Counted from the stretch's first letter, positions 47,791 to 59,519 are shown. The stretch: DNA of 64,000 nucleotides from Branchiostoma belcheri (GCF_001625305.1 NW_017802380.1:3264212-3328211), one strand, 5' to 3'. Numbers and translations are program-made. The notes: generated from the letters alone by a model not told the origin.

Positions 47791-48156
47791 GGCCACACCA
47801 ATTTAATTTCTTGGTTAACGGATTCGCCGCTTCATTTTTTTCTGATTTGCAAATAAAAATAAAAATTCAGAATCAACTGCAAAATGCTCATATTTTGACC
47901 TGAACAGTTGAAAACAGTCCTTTTCATCCTAGTTGTTACAGTTATTCCATCTTTCAATGCAATGGTGTCATAAAAAGGTCAAAATTCATTGTTTAAATTT
48001 GAACCAGCCTGGTGTGTTGACTTCATGGCTCCTATCGTACCATTTTGGGTCATAATACGATGCCTAGGCCTGTTTTTATTTTAATTTTTTTTCGCCCGCC
48101 CGCTCCATTTTTTTTCTAGAAAAATCCGTTAACCAAGAAATTAAATTGGTGTGGCC
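47791..48156. mobile_element. Harbinger-like MITE, copy 2
   Basis: 366 bp with ends GGCCACACCAATTTAATT and AATTAAATTGGTGTGGCC (arms extend to TTGGTTAACGGAT). It is flanked on both sides by TTA, the classic PIF/Harbinger target duplication. The interior matches copy 1 in reverse orientation. Confidence 0.92.
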
Positions 48157-49009
48157 TTATGCATTTGAAAAACACATATTTGAAACACTCATCTTTACCA
48201 GTGTAAATCCGGCATTAAGACCAGTGACTGCTGATATTATGTAAGGAATGATTTCATTAAAAGAGATTGATGACCATCTCAAACACTTGTCATTGTTTAT
48301 TTTACCAGGAATTCGTGGTGTATTGCCACTGTAGTCTAAACCTTTTTTTAGGAAATTCTGGAATTTTCAAACCTGCATGGTGTAATAGGCAGTCGGTCAA
48401 AGCACTTCATATAAAGTTGCTGCTAAAGAAATGGTATTTTAAGTTTGATGTAGTGGCAGTGAGAACTAGTTTTTTGAAGAGTTTTGAATTCATGGCCGAA
48501 ACAATACTGTAGCACAAAAACAAATTTGCGCTGACGTGATCTTGAAGTGGCAAGGCGTCGCGACAATAAAGGCGCCTTAATCATTTTAAGATTTACGGAA
48601 CATTTGCAGTTTGGCGACATAACATGCAGTTTGTAATATGGCCTGTAGGGGCGCTGCTGCATGCTCCAAAGATACAATCATTTGTGTCCTAAACTCGGAA
48701 TGGAAGAGTCCTTTGAAATTAGCTTATAAGTGGGTATGGATAACACGATTTTAAGAAAAATAACCGGCTACTCGCTTGGCAGTCACGACATGAGGAATAA
48801 AAGTTGTGTAGAAGTCTGAAGAGTTTCTTTGAAGGTAGTATATAAAATATGACCACCCCTGAACTTGTTAATGGAACAGTCCCCAGGGGATCCAAGACTG
48901 ACAATCACAGACGTGATGACCCTTGACGTCATCTGTAATTTTGACTCGTTCGACCGGCAACCTGTAGTACAACCACAAGAGAAAGCAACAGCCGGAAATC
49001 TTGCCCAAA
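48157..49009. other. spacer upstream of the rolling stone-like gene
   Basis: No exon with family support and no clear repeat. It presumably includes the promoter of the gene starting at 49010. Confidence 0.4.
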
Positions 49010-50901
49010 ATGTGCCGCCGAATGTGCAGACTTGCCTCCATGCTACTGAGTCATACAGACAAGAGCGCGTTCTACACTTCACCGGTATGTTTATAACACA
49101 CGTTCTCTTTTAATTTCATGGGCGTTTGGTGTATTAACAATTAAACAGAGTATTACTAGTAAACAAACTGTGAAAGGTTATTCCATTCATACACTTCTTT
49201 CCTCGGTGGACACTGAAAGGCAACATGTACGGTGGACTTTCCACATAGAGTCATTCGTTCAAGTTCAAGAGGCGGTAAAACTACAGATTTCTTTGCTTCC
49301 AAAATGACAGTCAGTAAATGTGAGTGAGTTGAGTTGAGTTACATAATGACAAGTAAAAGTCGTCCGACCGCCTTCTGTATGATTGCCTCAGAGCACAACT
49401 ATGACAACTACATGTATGGACGATTTGGTCTCATTTTGATAAACGGGTTCTTGAAAGCGTTTTGTTCGTTCTATGAGGTGAATCTAAATACTGGGCCGCG
49501 CCTTCTCTGGCACAATAGAACGAATATTTCATGACATTAGGTATACTATTACTTTCTCACATGTCCCAAACTGGAAAAAAACGTCTAAAATCTTAATTCC
49601 AACTACTTTATCACAACACAAGAGCTGGTAGAAACTATATCTCTAGTAAACGTCCGTTTCCGTGTTGCAGTGGTTTGCGGACCAGACGCCGTTCCTGGTG
49701 TACCGTGGTCTGGCCGCCATCTTCACCTTCCTGGTGCTGCAGGGTAACATGGTGGTGCTCAACATCACCTCAAACTTCGGCTGGTACGTCTTCACCTGAC
49801 GATTAAAATCTTAAACAGCTCATCTGTAGGTTGTATCTGTAACCATTCAAATGTTTAATTGTCGTGAACAATGCGTCCGAAAATAGGTTGGTATGACATA
49901 GGATATAGAGATTTTCTTCTTACGTATACACAACATGATTCTCACCTGCTTACGTTTCTGATTATGATAGCCGATGTATGCGGCGCTTTTGCGGCGAGAA
50001 CACAATCTCAAACGTGGCTACTGTGGTGGCTAAGTTTGTATCCCCCTCGTACTTCTTAGTTGGGAGCACTGGAAACAGCCTTTGTCGTCCATGTACATTC
50101 TTAGTTCTCACGTATTCATCAATCCTCTCCAATCCTCCTTTTTACAGGTTCTTGAAGTTCACGCACTGGGGGTTCGTGGCCCTGACCGCGCACATGTGCG
50201 TGTCCGCCGCCATTTGCCTCCGGGAACACGTCAAAGTCGGAAGGGACGGCCACGACGACTTTTTCGACGACTCCGCCCGACTTGAAGACGACGACTTTCA
50301 TCGAAACGGACCGAAGATGGAGCAGGAATCCTTAAGCCGCCAATTAAGTAGTAAAAGTAGGCACCACGAACAAAGCAGAAACACGGGACCACTTCCTTGG
50401 TACATGAAGTTAGACTGGGCGCTGTACAACATCGCATGCACCCACGCACTGACCATTTCCACTGTATATTACTCCGCCATGGGTGGAGATCTCTCCACCA
50501 ACAGTTGGCTGTTACACATCATGAACTCAGTCTTGGTCGTGACGGAGGTCCTTATCTGTGACATCCCCTCACGAATTGCTCACGTCATCTATCCGGAGTT
50601 GTATCTAGTGACGTATGTGCTTTTCGTGTGCTGGGTTTCGTCTTTAGACGGGTTCAGGAAGTACAGCCAGGTGTACGTTTTCCTAGATTTCGCGGGAAAG
50701 ACCAAGAGGACCGCTTATTTGGTTGTGGTAATGATCGTTTTCGTGGTGCCCGCTTTTCACGCGATCGTGTACGTACTGTACAGGTGTAGACTGGCACTTC
50801 TGAGGATGGTGCACGGAGGGGGTTTAAAGGCAGAACCCAATATTGGTCAGAAGGACGCTCAGACTCAGACAGAACCGCTGGTTGAACTGGCAACAGTATA
50901 G
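49010..50901 (+). CDS. rolling stone-like multipass membrane protein
   Basis: Three coding exons: 49010-49084, 49671-49783 and 50148-50901. They are in phase and give 314 codons (313 aa). Exon 2 encodes WFADQTPFLVYRGLAAIF. The conserved family landmarks are in exon 3: FLKFTHWGFVALTAHMCV, WALYNIACTHALTISTVYY, HIMNSVLVVTEVLICDIPS and YLVTYVLFVCWVS. About six hydrophobic helices are visible, with an acidic/polar loop (residues 90-140) between helices 2 and 3. Drosophila rolling stone is linked to myoblast fusion. The role of the many invertebrate homologues is unclear. The C-terminus has a TQT core (KDAQTQTEPL) of the kind bound by dynein light chain LC8. Exon 1 is the least certain part; exon 3 alone has an open frame extending upstream. 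Confidence 0.82.
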
Positions 50902-51298
50902 AATACGTGGATAAATGCCAGGTTTAGAAATTATTCTTAGTATTGCCTGTAACAAAAGCATAATCTTACGTAAGTCTTGCTAAATGTTATCATAACTGTA
51001 CTGACTTAATGTCATTTTCCTGAAATGGATTAATTAAATCAACATTAGTTGCGGTGTACCACTGGTGGATACTTGTATATTATTTGCGTTAAGATGTATG
51101 TATATGATATAAATATTGTTTTAGAATTTTGTAATGTAATTTGGGGAGGGAGCTGGTAAATCTGACCCACATGTTCTCCCTCCCCTTCCATCTGATGAAT
51201 TTTAATAAACAAATACTAGTAAACTAAACAAAAGATAGATATAGAAACTGACAATACTGGTGAAATTATTTAGCAGCAAAATTGGTGCGTTCACTGCG
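50902..51298. other. 3' flank of the rolling stone-like gene
   Basis: AT-rich; contains an ATTTTAATAAAC near 51198 that could serve as a poly(A) signal. Nothing else is seen. Confidence 0.45.
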
Positions 51299-51310
51299 TT
51301 CTGATTGGCC
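51299..51310. promoter_or_regulatory. NF-Y-type CCAAT box
   Basis: TTCTGATTGGCC, the reverse of GGCCAATCAGAA, matches the NF-Y consensus at every key position. The same 15-mer GCGTTCTGATTGGCC is found at 60103-60117. It lies 1.1 kb upstream of the gene at 52440. Confidence 0.5.
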
Positions 51311-51395
51311 CACGGAAATGAAAGATTTGCCAACTCAGCGTTTTGAGCTGGCCTGGCAGGCGGGGCGGGGGGACCGGGCGGAAGGGGCGGGCGGG

Positions 51396-51495
51396 TAGCC
51401 TGGTTACCAAACCTATCATGCCTATTATACCTCCCAAGTCCTACATCCGCATTGGCGGAGAGGATGTAGGACTCGGGAGCTATAATAGGTTTGGC
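51396..51495. mobile_element. foldback element, about 100 bp
   Basis: CCAAACCTATCATGCCTATT and CCCAAGTCCTACATCC pair with GGATGTAGGACTCGGG and CTATAATAGGTTTGG. The arms are about 40 bp with a short ..GCATTGGCGGA.. loop. It sits inside a very GC-rich stretch (51355-51400). Confidence 0.8.
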
Positions 51496-51530
51496 AATTT
51501 TGAACGGCCGACGGCGGGGTTTCTTATTGG

Positions 51531-52270
51531 TCATCACCGTCATATTGGTCATCGTATAGACACACCCCCAAATTGACTAATAAGAAGCGTGGAGACTAAG
51601 GGGATTCCCCCATTGCACGTAACCTCTACCAGGCACCGCGGATCGGTGGAAAAATAGTAGAAATTGGCCGAAATAAAGGGATAGTATAATCTCCAAGCAG
51701 ATCCCTCTGGGTGGCAAAAAGACAGTATCAAATTGGCCAGGCAGTATCCATTAGCCAGAGAAGCTCCGCGGCCACCGACGCGACGGGTGGTGGGGATCAG
51801 GACAAAAAAAACGGCCATATATAAAAAGGTAACGATCATTCCCCACAACCTCTGCTTGGAGAGTAGGATAGTACACCAGACCCGTATGGCCCTGGATCTT
51901 CTCTGGTATACTATCCCTTTATTTCGGCCAATTTCTACTATTCCAGCGATCCGCGGTGCCTGGTAGAGGCTAGGGGATTTCCCCATTGCACGGGACTGGC
52001 CTATTAATTAAATTTGGACCCGGGCATCGGCTTTCTTCGCAAACGTCCGAAAAAGCCGATGAAGAGAGCGGCATCGGCTTTTTTCAGAAAGGTAGGGGTA
52101 GAGCGTGGGTGGAGTTTACCTGCGCGTGCGCACGGAAAAACGAGACGACTTTCATCACGTGGCTCCTGGGGAACCAGAGAAATAAGAGATTCTCGTTCTT
52201 ATTGGCCATCGTACAGACACACACCCCCAAATTGACCAATAAGAAACGTGGACACTGTAGGGACTTCCCC
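51531..52270. mobile_element. nested foldback complex flanked by a diverged direct repeat
   Basis: The segment TATTGGTCATCGTATAGACA followed by CCCCAAATTGACTAATAAGA (51543-51588) recurs as TATTGGCCATCGTACAGACA and CCCCAAATTGACCAATAAGA (52200-52247). Between them is a foldback whose arms run 51622-51690 and 51906-51969: CCTCTACCAGGCACCGCGG with its reverse complement, then TAGTAGAAATTGGCC and AAATAAAGGGATAGT. That foldback is itself flanked by a direct repeat, AGGGGATTC/TCCCCATTGCACG. At 52025-52080, GCATCGGCTTT-type units follow. No transposase frame is seen. Confidence 0.75.
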
Positions 52271-52439
52271 TGCCTGTGAGGGTATCAGCATCATACTTTC
52301 ATTCTACCTGCATGGTATCAGTATGAAAAGATTTATAAATAGGTTTCTCGCACCGCCACAAACCGAGGCATCACAACCAAGTCTTTTAGTTTTACAAGGG
52401 CTAATGCACTTTTCTGAAAGGAGGCTTCAGACTCGAACC

Positions 52440-53273
52440 ATGCAAGCTAGAAACGCTGAAGTGCCGGCAGCAGATCGCGACCAAGTCTATCATCTGGTAG
52501 TGAAGTGTCGACAAAGATGCCCCCGCTTTGACTGCGGAAGGTACTTTCGCCTGTCGGCAACGGTGACGGATCGGCAACACACGCAGGTGGGTTACCTAAA
52601 ACTTTCCCTGTACTACCGCCCAACAGTTGGCGAGTTTAGAAATTCCAGTAGACAGTACTTGTGCGCCATTATTTATCAAACTGAACCTGTACGAAGACAG
52701 TTTGGCTGTAACTTAAGTTTAGGAAGTCCAGAAAAAGGAAAGCTTTGGGGTTCTGTGAATTAATATGCTGCGAACACGAATAGTCTCAATCATCATGGCG
52801 AGTCAATGATGTGGGAATGTGAATAAAGATTATACTACGTATGTACAACAGCACCTAGGGAGCTCAATGCCCGATAATCCATTTGGCGATCGGAATAGAT
52901 CACTCTACGATTAGTTTCAACCACTTGTTATCAAATCAGGATGTGAGTGCAGATAACGCCATGGCTCTGGCAGAGGCTCAGCTCGTCCTCAGTGCCACCT
53001 GTCCGCATTGCCACAATATCTGCAACATTCCTGCTGAGCGTCGTACACAGGACAACCAGGACCAGGTACAGGTACGTTTATAGACTACTTTCTTCAATCT
53101 ATCAACATTCGAGAATATGCTAGATGAATAGGTTGTAGTTTTTCTCATGTGCGTTTGTCTTAATCTTTTGTCTTAATTCATGTTCTGCTTTTACCTACTC
53201 TCAGGCTGCCTATGGTGCAAGTGATGTGCAGGGGAACCCTGTTTGCCAACCTACCGATCCACGTGGTCAGTAG
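52440..53273 (+). CDS. small protein of unrecognised family, repeat-related
   Basis: Three coding exons: 52440-52586, 52940-53071 and 53205-53273. All joins are phase 0 and give 116 codons (115 aa). AATAAA follows at 53350. Exon 1 reads MQARNAEVPAADRDQVYHLV and RFDCGRYFRLSATV. Exon 2 holds SATCPHCHNICNIPAERR (three Cys and two His in zinc-ribbon-like spacing). Exon 3 reads AAYGASDVQGNPVCQPTDPR and resembles, in protein and DNA, the repeat of the gene at 60609 (AYGVSEVQRRPIRQNTEPR). I do not recognise the family and infer no function. Coding status rests on consistent splice phases and this shared pattern, and it needs transcript support. The first exon may not be the true 5' end. Confidence 0.55.
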
Positions 53274-53437
53274 AACCTGTCTGGCAGCCGTCTTTACACA
53301 GTGAAGGGTAAACATTGGAGAACACATCTTAACAATGCCTTAGGAGTTTAATAAAAGTTTGCCTAATGACTGTGTGTTCGTTCTTGTACTCTTTCTGTAT
53401 AACGTTTAGTTCTGTATAAAGTAATTCTTTGTTCTTA

Positions 53438-54712
53438 CGAGGGGTGTTCAAAAAGTTCTCGGCCTCACCTAGAAAATAAAGGTCAAACTCCTATTCTTTG
53501 GTATAGCTGTATACTATGACGTCTTACATCACTGCACACAAAAATTCAAATTTTTACATTCATTAATTAGCACGTGACGCCCCGTGAAAATGAGTGAGGT
53601 AAGGGCAAAATCACAAAATGGCCGCAACACAAGCGTGTGCTGTGATCAAGTATATCGATAAAAAAGGATGTCTCATAAGGACATCCATGAAGACATGGTC
53701 AAGACACTTGGTGATGACTCCCCTTCTTATTCAACTATAAAGAAGTGGGTTACTAGCTACAAGCGCGGCAAGGACAGCACAAAAGATGAACATATGTCAG
53801 GATGCCACAAATCAGCACCACGGACAATCCAGTTGAGGCCATCCATCACATGGTAGTGAATGACAGATGTGAGACTGGCCAACATGTAGCAGGTTCTTTG
53901 GCCTGTGTTATGACTCAGTTCACAATGTTTTGTCGAACATCCTGGGGATGAACAAACTGTCTGCATGGTGGGTGCCTCGAATGTTTTCTGAACATCAGAA
54001 GTTAAACAGGCTGGACATCATGTTCAATGAACGAATTTAGTCCAATCCATGCAATTTCCTCAAAACATTTGTAACCCAAGATGAGCTGGGTTCACCACTT
54101 TCAGCCCGAATAAAAACAGCAGGGAAAACAATGGATGGAGAATTTTCCCCGGCCCCCCAAGAAGTTTTAGCGAGTTTCGTCCGTTGTCAGGGTTTTTGCC
54201 TCTGTTTTCTGGGACAGTAAGGAAGTAATCATTATTGACTACCTGCGAGGGGGTTAAAGCATCAATGGGGAGTATTATTCAACAGAATTGCGACAGTTGA
54301 CGACAACAGTCAAAGAGAAAAGGAGAGGAAAGCACCGAGCTGTCGTGATGAAAATGCACCTGTCCACACAACACAGGGGTCAGTGACAGCAACAAACGAA
54401 TTTGGCTTTGAAGTCTAACCCTACCCTTCCAATTCACCAGAACTAGCACCCTTGGACTTCTACCGGTTTTCTAAACTTAAGTTCCACTTATGTGGTCAAC
54501 GTTTTGAAGGTAATGATGACGTCATCTATGCGGTATAGGCCAATCTGGGGGGTCCAGATGCAACCTTCTTCCACAATGGGAAAATAAAGCTGGAACATTA
54601 TTGGACCAAGTGCATTGCAGTTAGAGAGGACTATATTAAAAAATAGTGTAAGAAAAATTTTACTGCCCTGACGTTTTCTAGGTGAGGCCGAGAACTTTTT
54701 GAACACCCCTCG
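53438..54712 (+). mobile_element. degraded mariner transposon with intact terminal repeats
   Basis: 1275 bp bounded by TA on both sides. The terminal inverted repeats read CGAGGGGTGTTCAAAAAGTT and continue CTCGGCCTCACCTAGAAAA; they are essentially perfect. The transposase remnant starts near 53619. It includes the helix-turn-helix part (DMVKTLGDDSPSYSTIKKWV), VTQDELG (first catalytic Asp), DENAPVHT (second Asp) and PELAPLDFY (third Asp), so the mariner D,D34D layout is visible. The frame is broken by several stops and shifts, so the copy is inactive. Near-identical ends in a decayed body suggest the ends could still be mobilised in trans. Confidence 0.93.
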
Positions 54713-55708
54713 TATCACGTGTGTTTCACATGAGATGAACACTGTTTCTGCTAACTAGTATATTCTTTTACAATACTGATTGTATTCAATTGTATGCAAG
54801 CCTATAGTAAGAATCTCAATAGAAACAAACTTGGCGTAATACAGAATCTCTACAGTGCTGAAACTGACAGTCAATTCGCCTTACTTTGGTGGTAATGCTT
54901 AGATTTTTTATGTGCTTTGGGTTACCAGAAGTGACAATGAAAGTAACAGATCACACATATACACAATTTGAGAATAACAGTGATCGTGGTATAGGCAAAA
55001 AGCAGATGACGGTTGACTGATTTGCCCACCAGTAGTTGAATTCCCATAGACCCTGACTTGTGAAATGTGGACTGACACTGCAATCCGACACTTCACTAGG
55101 ATCTCCTTTAAAAAGAGTTCTCTAACAAAAATCCACTTCCAACGGAAGTTCCATGAAAATTTCGAAATGCTCAATGCTGACGGATCAATGCTGTAGTGAT
55201 TGTACTGTTGTGTGGCCCAGGGCTATTGAATTAGGGAGGTTTCCCATTCAAGTGGAAGCCACCCTAAACGCTATCAATTCAAGCATTTGCTTAGACTACG
55301 CCAGAATGTACCAGCCGATAGTAATAAGAATGGTTTATTTGAAGTTCCACTCATAGATGTCACACTTGCAGTCCTAAGACTGAATTATGGTAACAGTACA
55401 TACATACATTATCATGGACTTATAACAATTATTACTGAAGGTTAAAAATTATGAATTACAACTACAATTTATGTAAGTGTACAATGTATAATAAAACTAG
55501 TAAAATGCGTTGGTTAAAAGATGGACATTCATGTGCTATATCGAATTATTAAAATCGAATTATAAAAATATTTCTCTTATTCATATAGGATTTATACTAA
55601 GTACTTATAAACAAGGGGCGTCATATAATAAAATACACAGTGTTGGCTTATGTGTCTTGCTCGTTCAGGAGGGTTGTCATATAGGGGATAGTTTTCAAGC
55701 TGAACGAG
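54713..55708. other. unassigned, possibly older retrotransposon sequence
   Basis: No recognisable frame. It precedes a reverse transcriptase fragment and may hold decayed upstream sequence of that element, but I cannot show it. Confidence 0.35.
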
Positions 55709-56455
55709 ATGGTTACTAAAGCCAGCAAGCGACTCTTCTTTATCAGCAGACTACGCCGTTCTGGGGTCCCCACTACTGATTTGGTTTCCATCTTCTGCGG
55801 TTACGTCCGGCCGACACTTGAGTACGCCGCCCCCTGTTGGAGTACTGCGCTGACGCAGAAACAGTCCGATGCCCTAGAGCGCGTTCAGAAACGCGCCTGC
55901 CGAATCATTCTGGGACGCAGGTACAACTCGTACACCGAAACCCTAGCGCTGCTCGACTTGCAACGTCTGGCGGATAGAAGAGAACACTTATGCTCGAACT
56001 TTGCTTCCAGCGTGGAAAAGTCTTCACGCTTCCGCTCTTGGCTTCCCCCTACCCGTGGTGAACTGCATGGCAGAAATCTACGTAACGCCAGTAGGTACCA
56101 GCAGCCCTCCGGGACCAAACGCTACACGACAAGTGGGATCCCTGCCCTGGTCAGACGATTAAATGAACTCTAGATCATGAACTTTTACTACTCATACGTT
56201 TTAGCAGCAGTAACTCCACACTGTGTTTTATTCACTTACCACACAACTTTATTGTATGCCGATTTTAAATATTCGCTTTTAAATTCAACTATATTTTTAG
56301 ATTTTATGAATGTACAAAGTTCGTTCGCAACATGTTGTTAGAATAAGCCTCGCAATTCAGCTATCATGGCTGCCAGGAGGCTTGTGTGTACTTTGTCTCT
56401 TTCTTGTAATAAACCACTCTACTACTACAAGCTGACGCTCTATCTTGCCAGCTAG
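55709..56455 (+). mobile_element. non-LTR retrotransposon 3' end (reverse transcriptase C-terminus)
   Basis: A frame at 55709-56173 encodes the C-terminal tail of a LINE polymerase: KASKRLFFISRLRRSGVP, YVRPTLEYAAPCW, ALERVQKRACRIILG and LDLQRLADRREHLCSNFA. The 3' UTR-like part includes GCAATTCAGCTATCATGGCT and AATAAACCACTCTACTACTA. This is typical of CR1/Jockey-group elements broadly. The copy is 5' truncated. A related fragment lies on the minus strand at 58016-58244. Confidence 0.85.
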
Positions 56456-57187
56456 AGTTAGACAAAGCTGGAGCCAAATGTTGGGCATCAGGAGTGCGCA
56501 AGTCCCTGGAGGAGTGTGGTTATGGTTACATATGGCACTGTCCCCTCTCATACAACACAAATGCGTCTCAAATTATTAACTCCATCCATCAGCGACTAAA
56601 AGACATTTACATCCAAACCTTCTTTAAAGAAATACACAATGACAACAGAGGTGGTCCTGCTAAAAACAAACCGAGGACCTAAAGACTGTTCAAGTTGGCC
56701 TACAATGAAGAACAGTACCTAAATATCGACAACACACGGCACAAAAACGCCGTCACAAAACTACGGATCAGCTGCCATAAACTGCACATTGAGACCGGTC
56801 GACATAACCGCACTCCCCTGGAACAACGTAATTGTCGATACTGTAATCTAGATAGAATAGAAGATGAACTTCATTTTGTAGTAGAATGTAGTTTGTATAA
56901 CAGTGCGAGAATTGAACTTTATAGACGAATAACATCGATGTTTCCCCCACTTTACACACCTAAGTAATACAGACAAATTCACATTTTTAATGAACTTAGA
57001 CAAACCCCGATCCTTAAACTTGTATGTTCTTATCTTTTCAACATCACAGAGAAGCGAAGAGAAGTCGAAATTATGTAACAGACTGTAGTGCTAGTACTAG
57101 ATTGATCTTGTTATGTATATATTTTGTGTATTCAAGTTACCCTTTGTACCTAACCCATGCATTCATTCATTCATTCATTCATTCATT
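56456..57187 (+). mobile_element. second non-LTR retrotransposon 3' end with (CATT)n tail
   Basis: A decayed frame shows ARVRQ-like and KSLEECGYGYIWHCPLSY parts. Then comes a Cys-rich zinc motif region, TPLEQRNCRYCNLDRIEDEL followed by HFVVECSLYNSAR, typical of the end of non-LTR reverse transcriptases. It ends with ATTTTGTGTATTCAAG and a CATT repeat tail (57161-57187). At least one in-frame stop (TAA at 56680) marks it as inactive. It is unrelated in sequence to the element just upstream. Confidence 0.8.
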
Positions 57188-57361
57188 GAAAACGGAAATG
57201 TTTTGTGTGCGTGATGTGGGAAGCGATCCTCAGCTTTCCCCCACGCGGAAAGGTACCTTTGACCAAGGAGATTTAAAATCAAATCCAAATACGACACCCA
57301 TTACACAAAAAGCGGATACGTCAGTACCGGTGATGCTGTTATTCGGTCAAGGTACACAATT

Positions 57362-57398
57362 CTTGATAAAACCACTCAGTTTAAGTGGTTTTATCAAG
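57362..57398. repeat. perfect 15-bp stem hairpin
   Basis: CTTGATAAAACCACT and AGTGGTTTTATCAAG flank a 7-base loop. It has no T-run on either side and no neighbouring gene, so its role is unknown. Confidence 0.85.
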
Positions 57399-57829
57399 GC
57401 TTGCACAACAGTGTTGTGGTGGTTCAAACTCCAATCACATGTCATGAAAGCTCTTTGATCAAAGCAAGGACATTATACAGAAGTATAACCCCGCAACCCC
57501 GATCAGCACATATGCATGAATTATCACCAGGTTCGATTTGTCGGAATTTTGTCTTCACCTGAACAGAAGTCACCGAGAAATGCGTGTTTGTTTTCTGTCG
57601 GACAATTTTGGGCAACTTACATTGTGCGTCCATATCGATCACGACTCACGAATATCGCGATGTTTAGTTAGTACATGTACTAGTGTAGGTGTTTCAGCAT
57701 ATGAAGCACGGCCACGGAACATGCAGTTCAACTTGTATGGAGGGGTGTTTGTGTGTGAAACGGAAACCAAACTTGTTTCCAACCGGGTAGCAAGGCTGTA
57801 ACCATTGACCAACGGTCGTTTTTTTTTCT

Positions 57830-58244
57830 TTTTTTTTTTCTTTCAAAATGGTTTATTGATAAAAGACATTGCAGCCAGACAGGCTGAATTGCGCCTTCTG
57901 TACATACATATTGTGCAGGACACATTAAAAATATTTACAACAAAGTTTTAAAATAATACATAGCTTTAAAATAATACATTTTAAAATAATACATTAGTGG
58001 CAATTGCTTCTAATATCAGTTAGCGTTCAGGATCCGCAACATCGACGGTACAGGACTGTTCTTAAACCTTAGAGTTCGGCAGGTCGGTAGGGTCAGTTCA
58101 TTAGAATTCCTAAGGGACCGTCCATGTGTTTGTCCCCTGGAAACGGGTACTAACTCAACAGTTCTTTCAGATGTTGCCATGCTGCTTGCAAATTTGGCAC
58201 ACAAGTGGTCTCGTCTGGTAGCAAGTCTCTTTAGTCCGCGTAAT
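57830..58244 (-). mobile_element. non-LTR retrotransposon 3' fragment, minus strand
   Basis: The minus strand encodes LKRLATRRDHLCAKFASS and later GQTHGRSLRN, matching the tail of the element at 55709. Its 3' UTR contains GCGCAATTCAGCCTGTCTGG and CAATAAACCATTTTG before a T-run (A-run on the minus strand) at 57818-57840. Three direct units of TTTAAAATAATACAT lie at 57945-57993. Confidence 0.8.
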
Positions 58245-58285
58245 TATCTTCAGCCAATGATCTGCATGGAGATATTTTGGTTCAG

Positions 58286-58287
58286 TG

Positions 58288-58334
<47 letters not shown>

Positions 58335-58346
58335 GAGAGAGAGAGA
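58286..58346. repeat. (CA)n / (GA)n microsatellite
   Basis: About 21 CA dinucleotides (58288-58330) followed by a short purine GA run. Confidence 0.97.
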
Positions 58347-58422
58347 AACACCCCTCTCCATACCCGTCTCCAAGCAAACAACACACCCACCCCTCTCCAA
58401 GTTTTCTAACCAAAATAAACAA

Positions 58423-58448
58423 GCCTATGGTGTTATAACACCATAGGC
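58423..58448. repeat. perfect 26-bp palindrome
   Basis: GCCTATGGTGTTA followed directly by TAACACCATAGGC, with no spacer. The sequence is self-complementary over all 26 bases. Confidence 0.95.
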
Positions 58449-58839
58449 TGTTGTGCCGATAACACGGATGTAACACCCATAGTCATATTGCTTTCTCTCA
58501 CTTCGTGGTGCGGTGAAGCCATGAATGTACTCTACATATGGCGAAAGCATGTTTTCCACGAACTCTAATTGGAAACTAGAGAGGCCGACATTTGCTTGGG
58601 AGCAAATACAGCATATTTCAGTCCATCTCCCTCCCACGCAAAAGTGGACTATTCCAAACTTACCCCAGTGTAAAACTGGCAAAGATTCTCAAATAAATGA
58701 ATTATATAGTAGCCATGTAATTGAGAACAAAGATGCAACAACAAGCACATTGAATCTCGAAAGCTTTACTAATCTTCTTACAGGTATGCAAATACTAACA
58801 ATGATGAGATTTGATACATTTTGAAGGTCTTAGGCACAT

Positions 58840-59405
58840 AAAATTGAATGTGTGGGTCATTACGCACGACTTACGTGCAATGTGACCTCAGGTAACCCGC
58901 AATGGAACACCTGTTCCATGGCCAACGGCAGATAGAACGTGCCATTCTTTAGATAGAACATGGAACGGGTATAGCACTTTTGGCCCTTTTTTGCTGAAAA
59001 TAGCCATTAAAGTCCCCTAAATGAGTCATTTGGAAGTGGTGTATGCCAAATATGTGACTGTTGTTCTGTAGACACATGTTCAAGGTACCCTTATACCGAA
59101 TTTCAGATCATTTGGTTGTAAAACCAGGGCTCAGGATCCAAAAATCCATTTTTTGGCGAAAACTGCCCCAAAAAACCTTCATAAAAATTTTTTAAAGGCA
59201 TGTACAGTATAAAAAAAATGAAAAAAAAACGCCTGGGGGTATTGGCCCACTCTACCTCCATGCCAAATTTCAAGTTATTTGGCTGAATGATGGCGGAGTT
59301 GAATCCCTCTGACTGTGTGGCAGGAGGAGGAGGAGGAGGAGAAGAAGGAGAAGAAACATCAGAGAACACAATATATTTCATCCATACCATGGTATGGACT
59401 GAAAT
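58840..59405. repeat. unclassified repeat-like region ending in an (AGG)n purine tract
   Basis: Non-coding. ATTTCAGATCATTTGGTTG (about 59100) is echoed by AAATTTCAAGTTATTTGGCTG (59265). The purine tract AGGAGGAGGAGGAGGAGAAG lies at 59323-59356. The layout looks like the end of a low-copy repeat, but I cannot place it in a family. Confidence 0.4.
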
Positions 59406-59519
59406 ATAATAATATGATGGCTTAGTTTAGGATGTCCTTCTATCGCAACGTACACCCCTGGTGAATAAACATGCAGAAATTTGGTATCGCTACTAGCACT
59501 TGGCTGCTAGCCAAGTTAC

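Noticed and set aside
49978-50147. Upstream extension of the rolling stone-like ORF as its N-terminus
   Set aside because: The stretch runs through what looks like an intron with a TTTTTACAG acceptor. The exon at 49671 joins in phase and supplies the conserved YRGLAAIF part.
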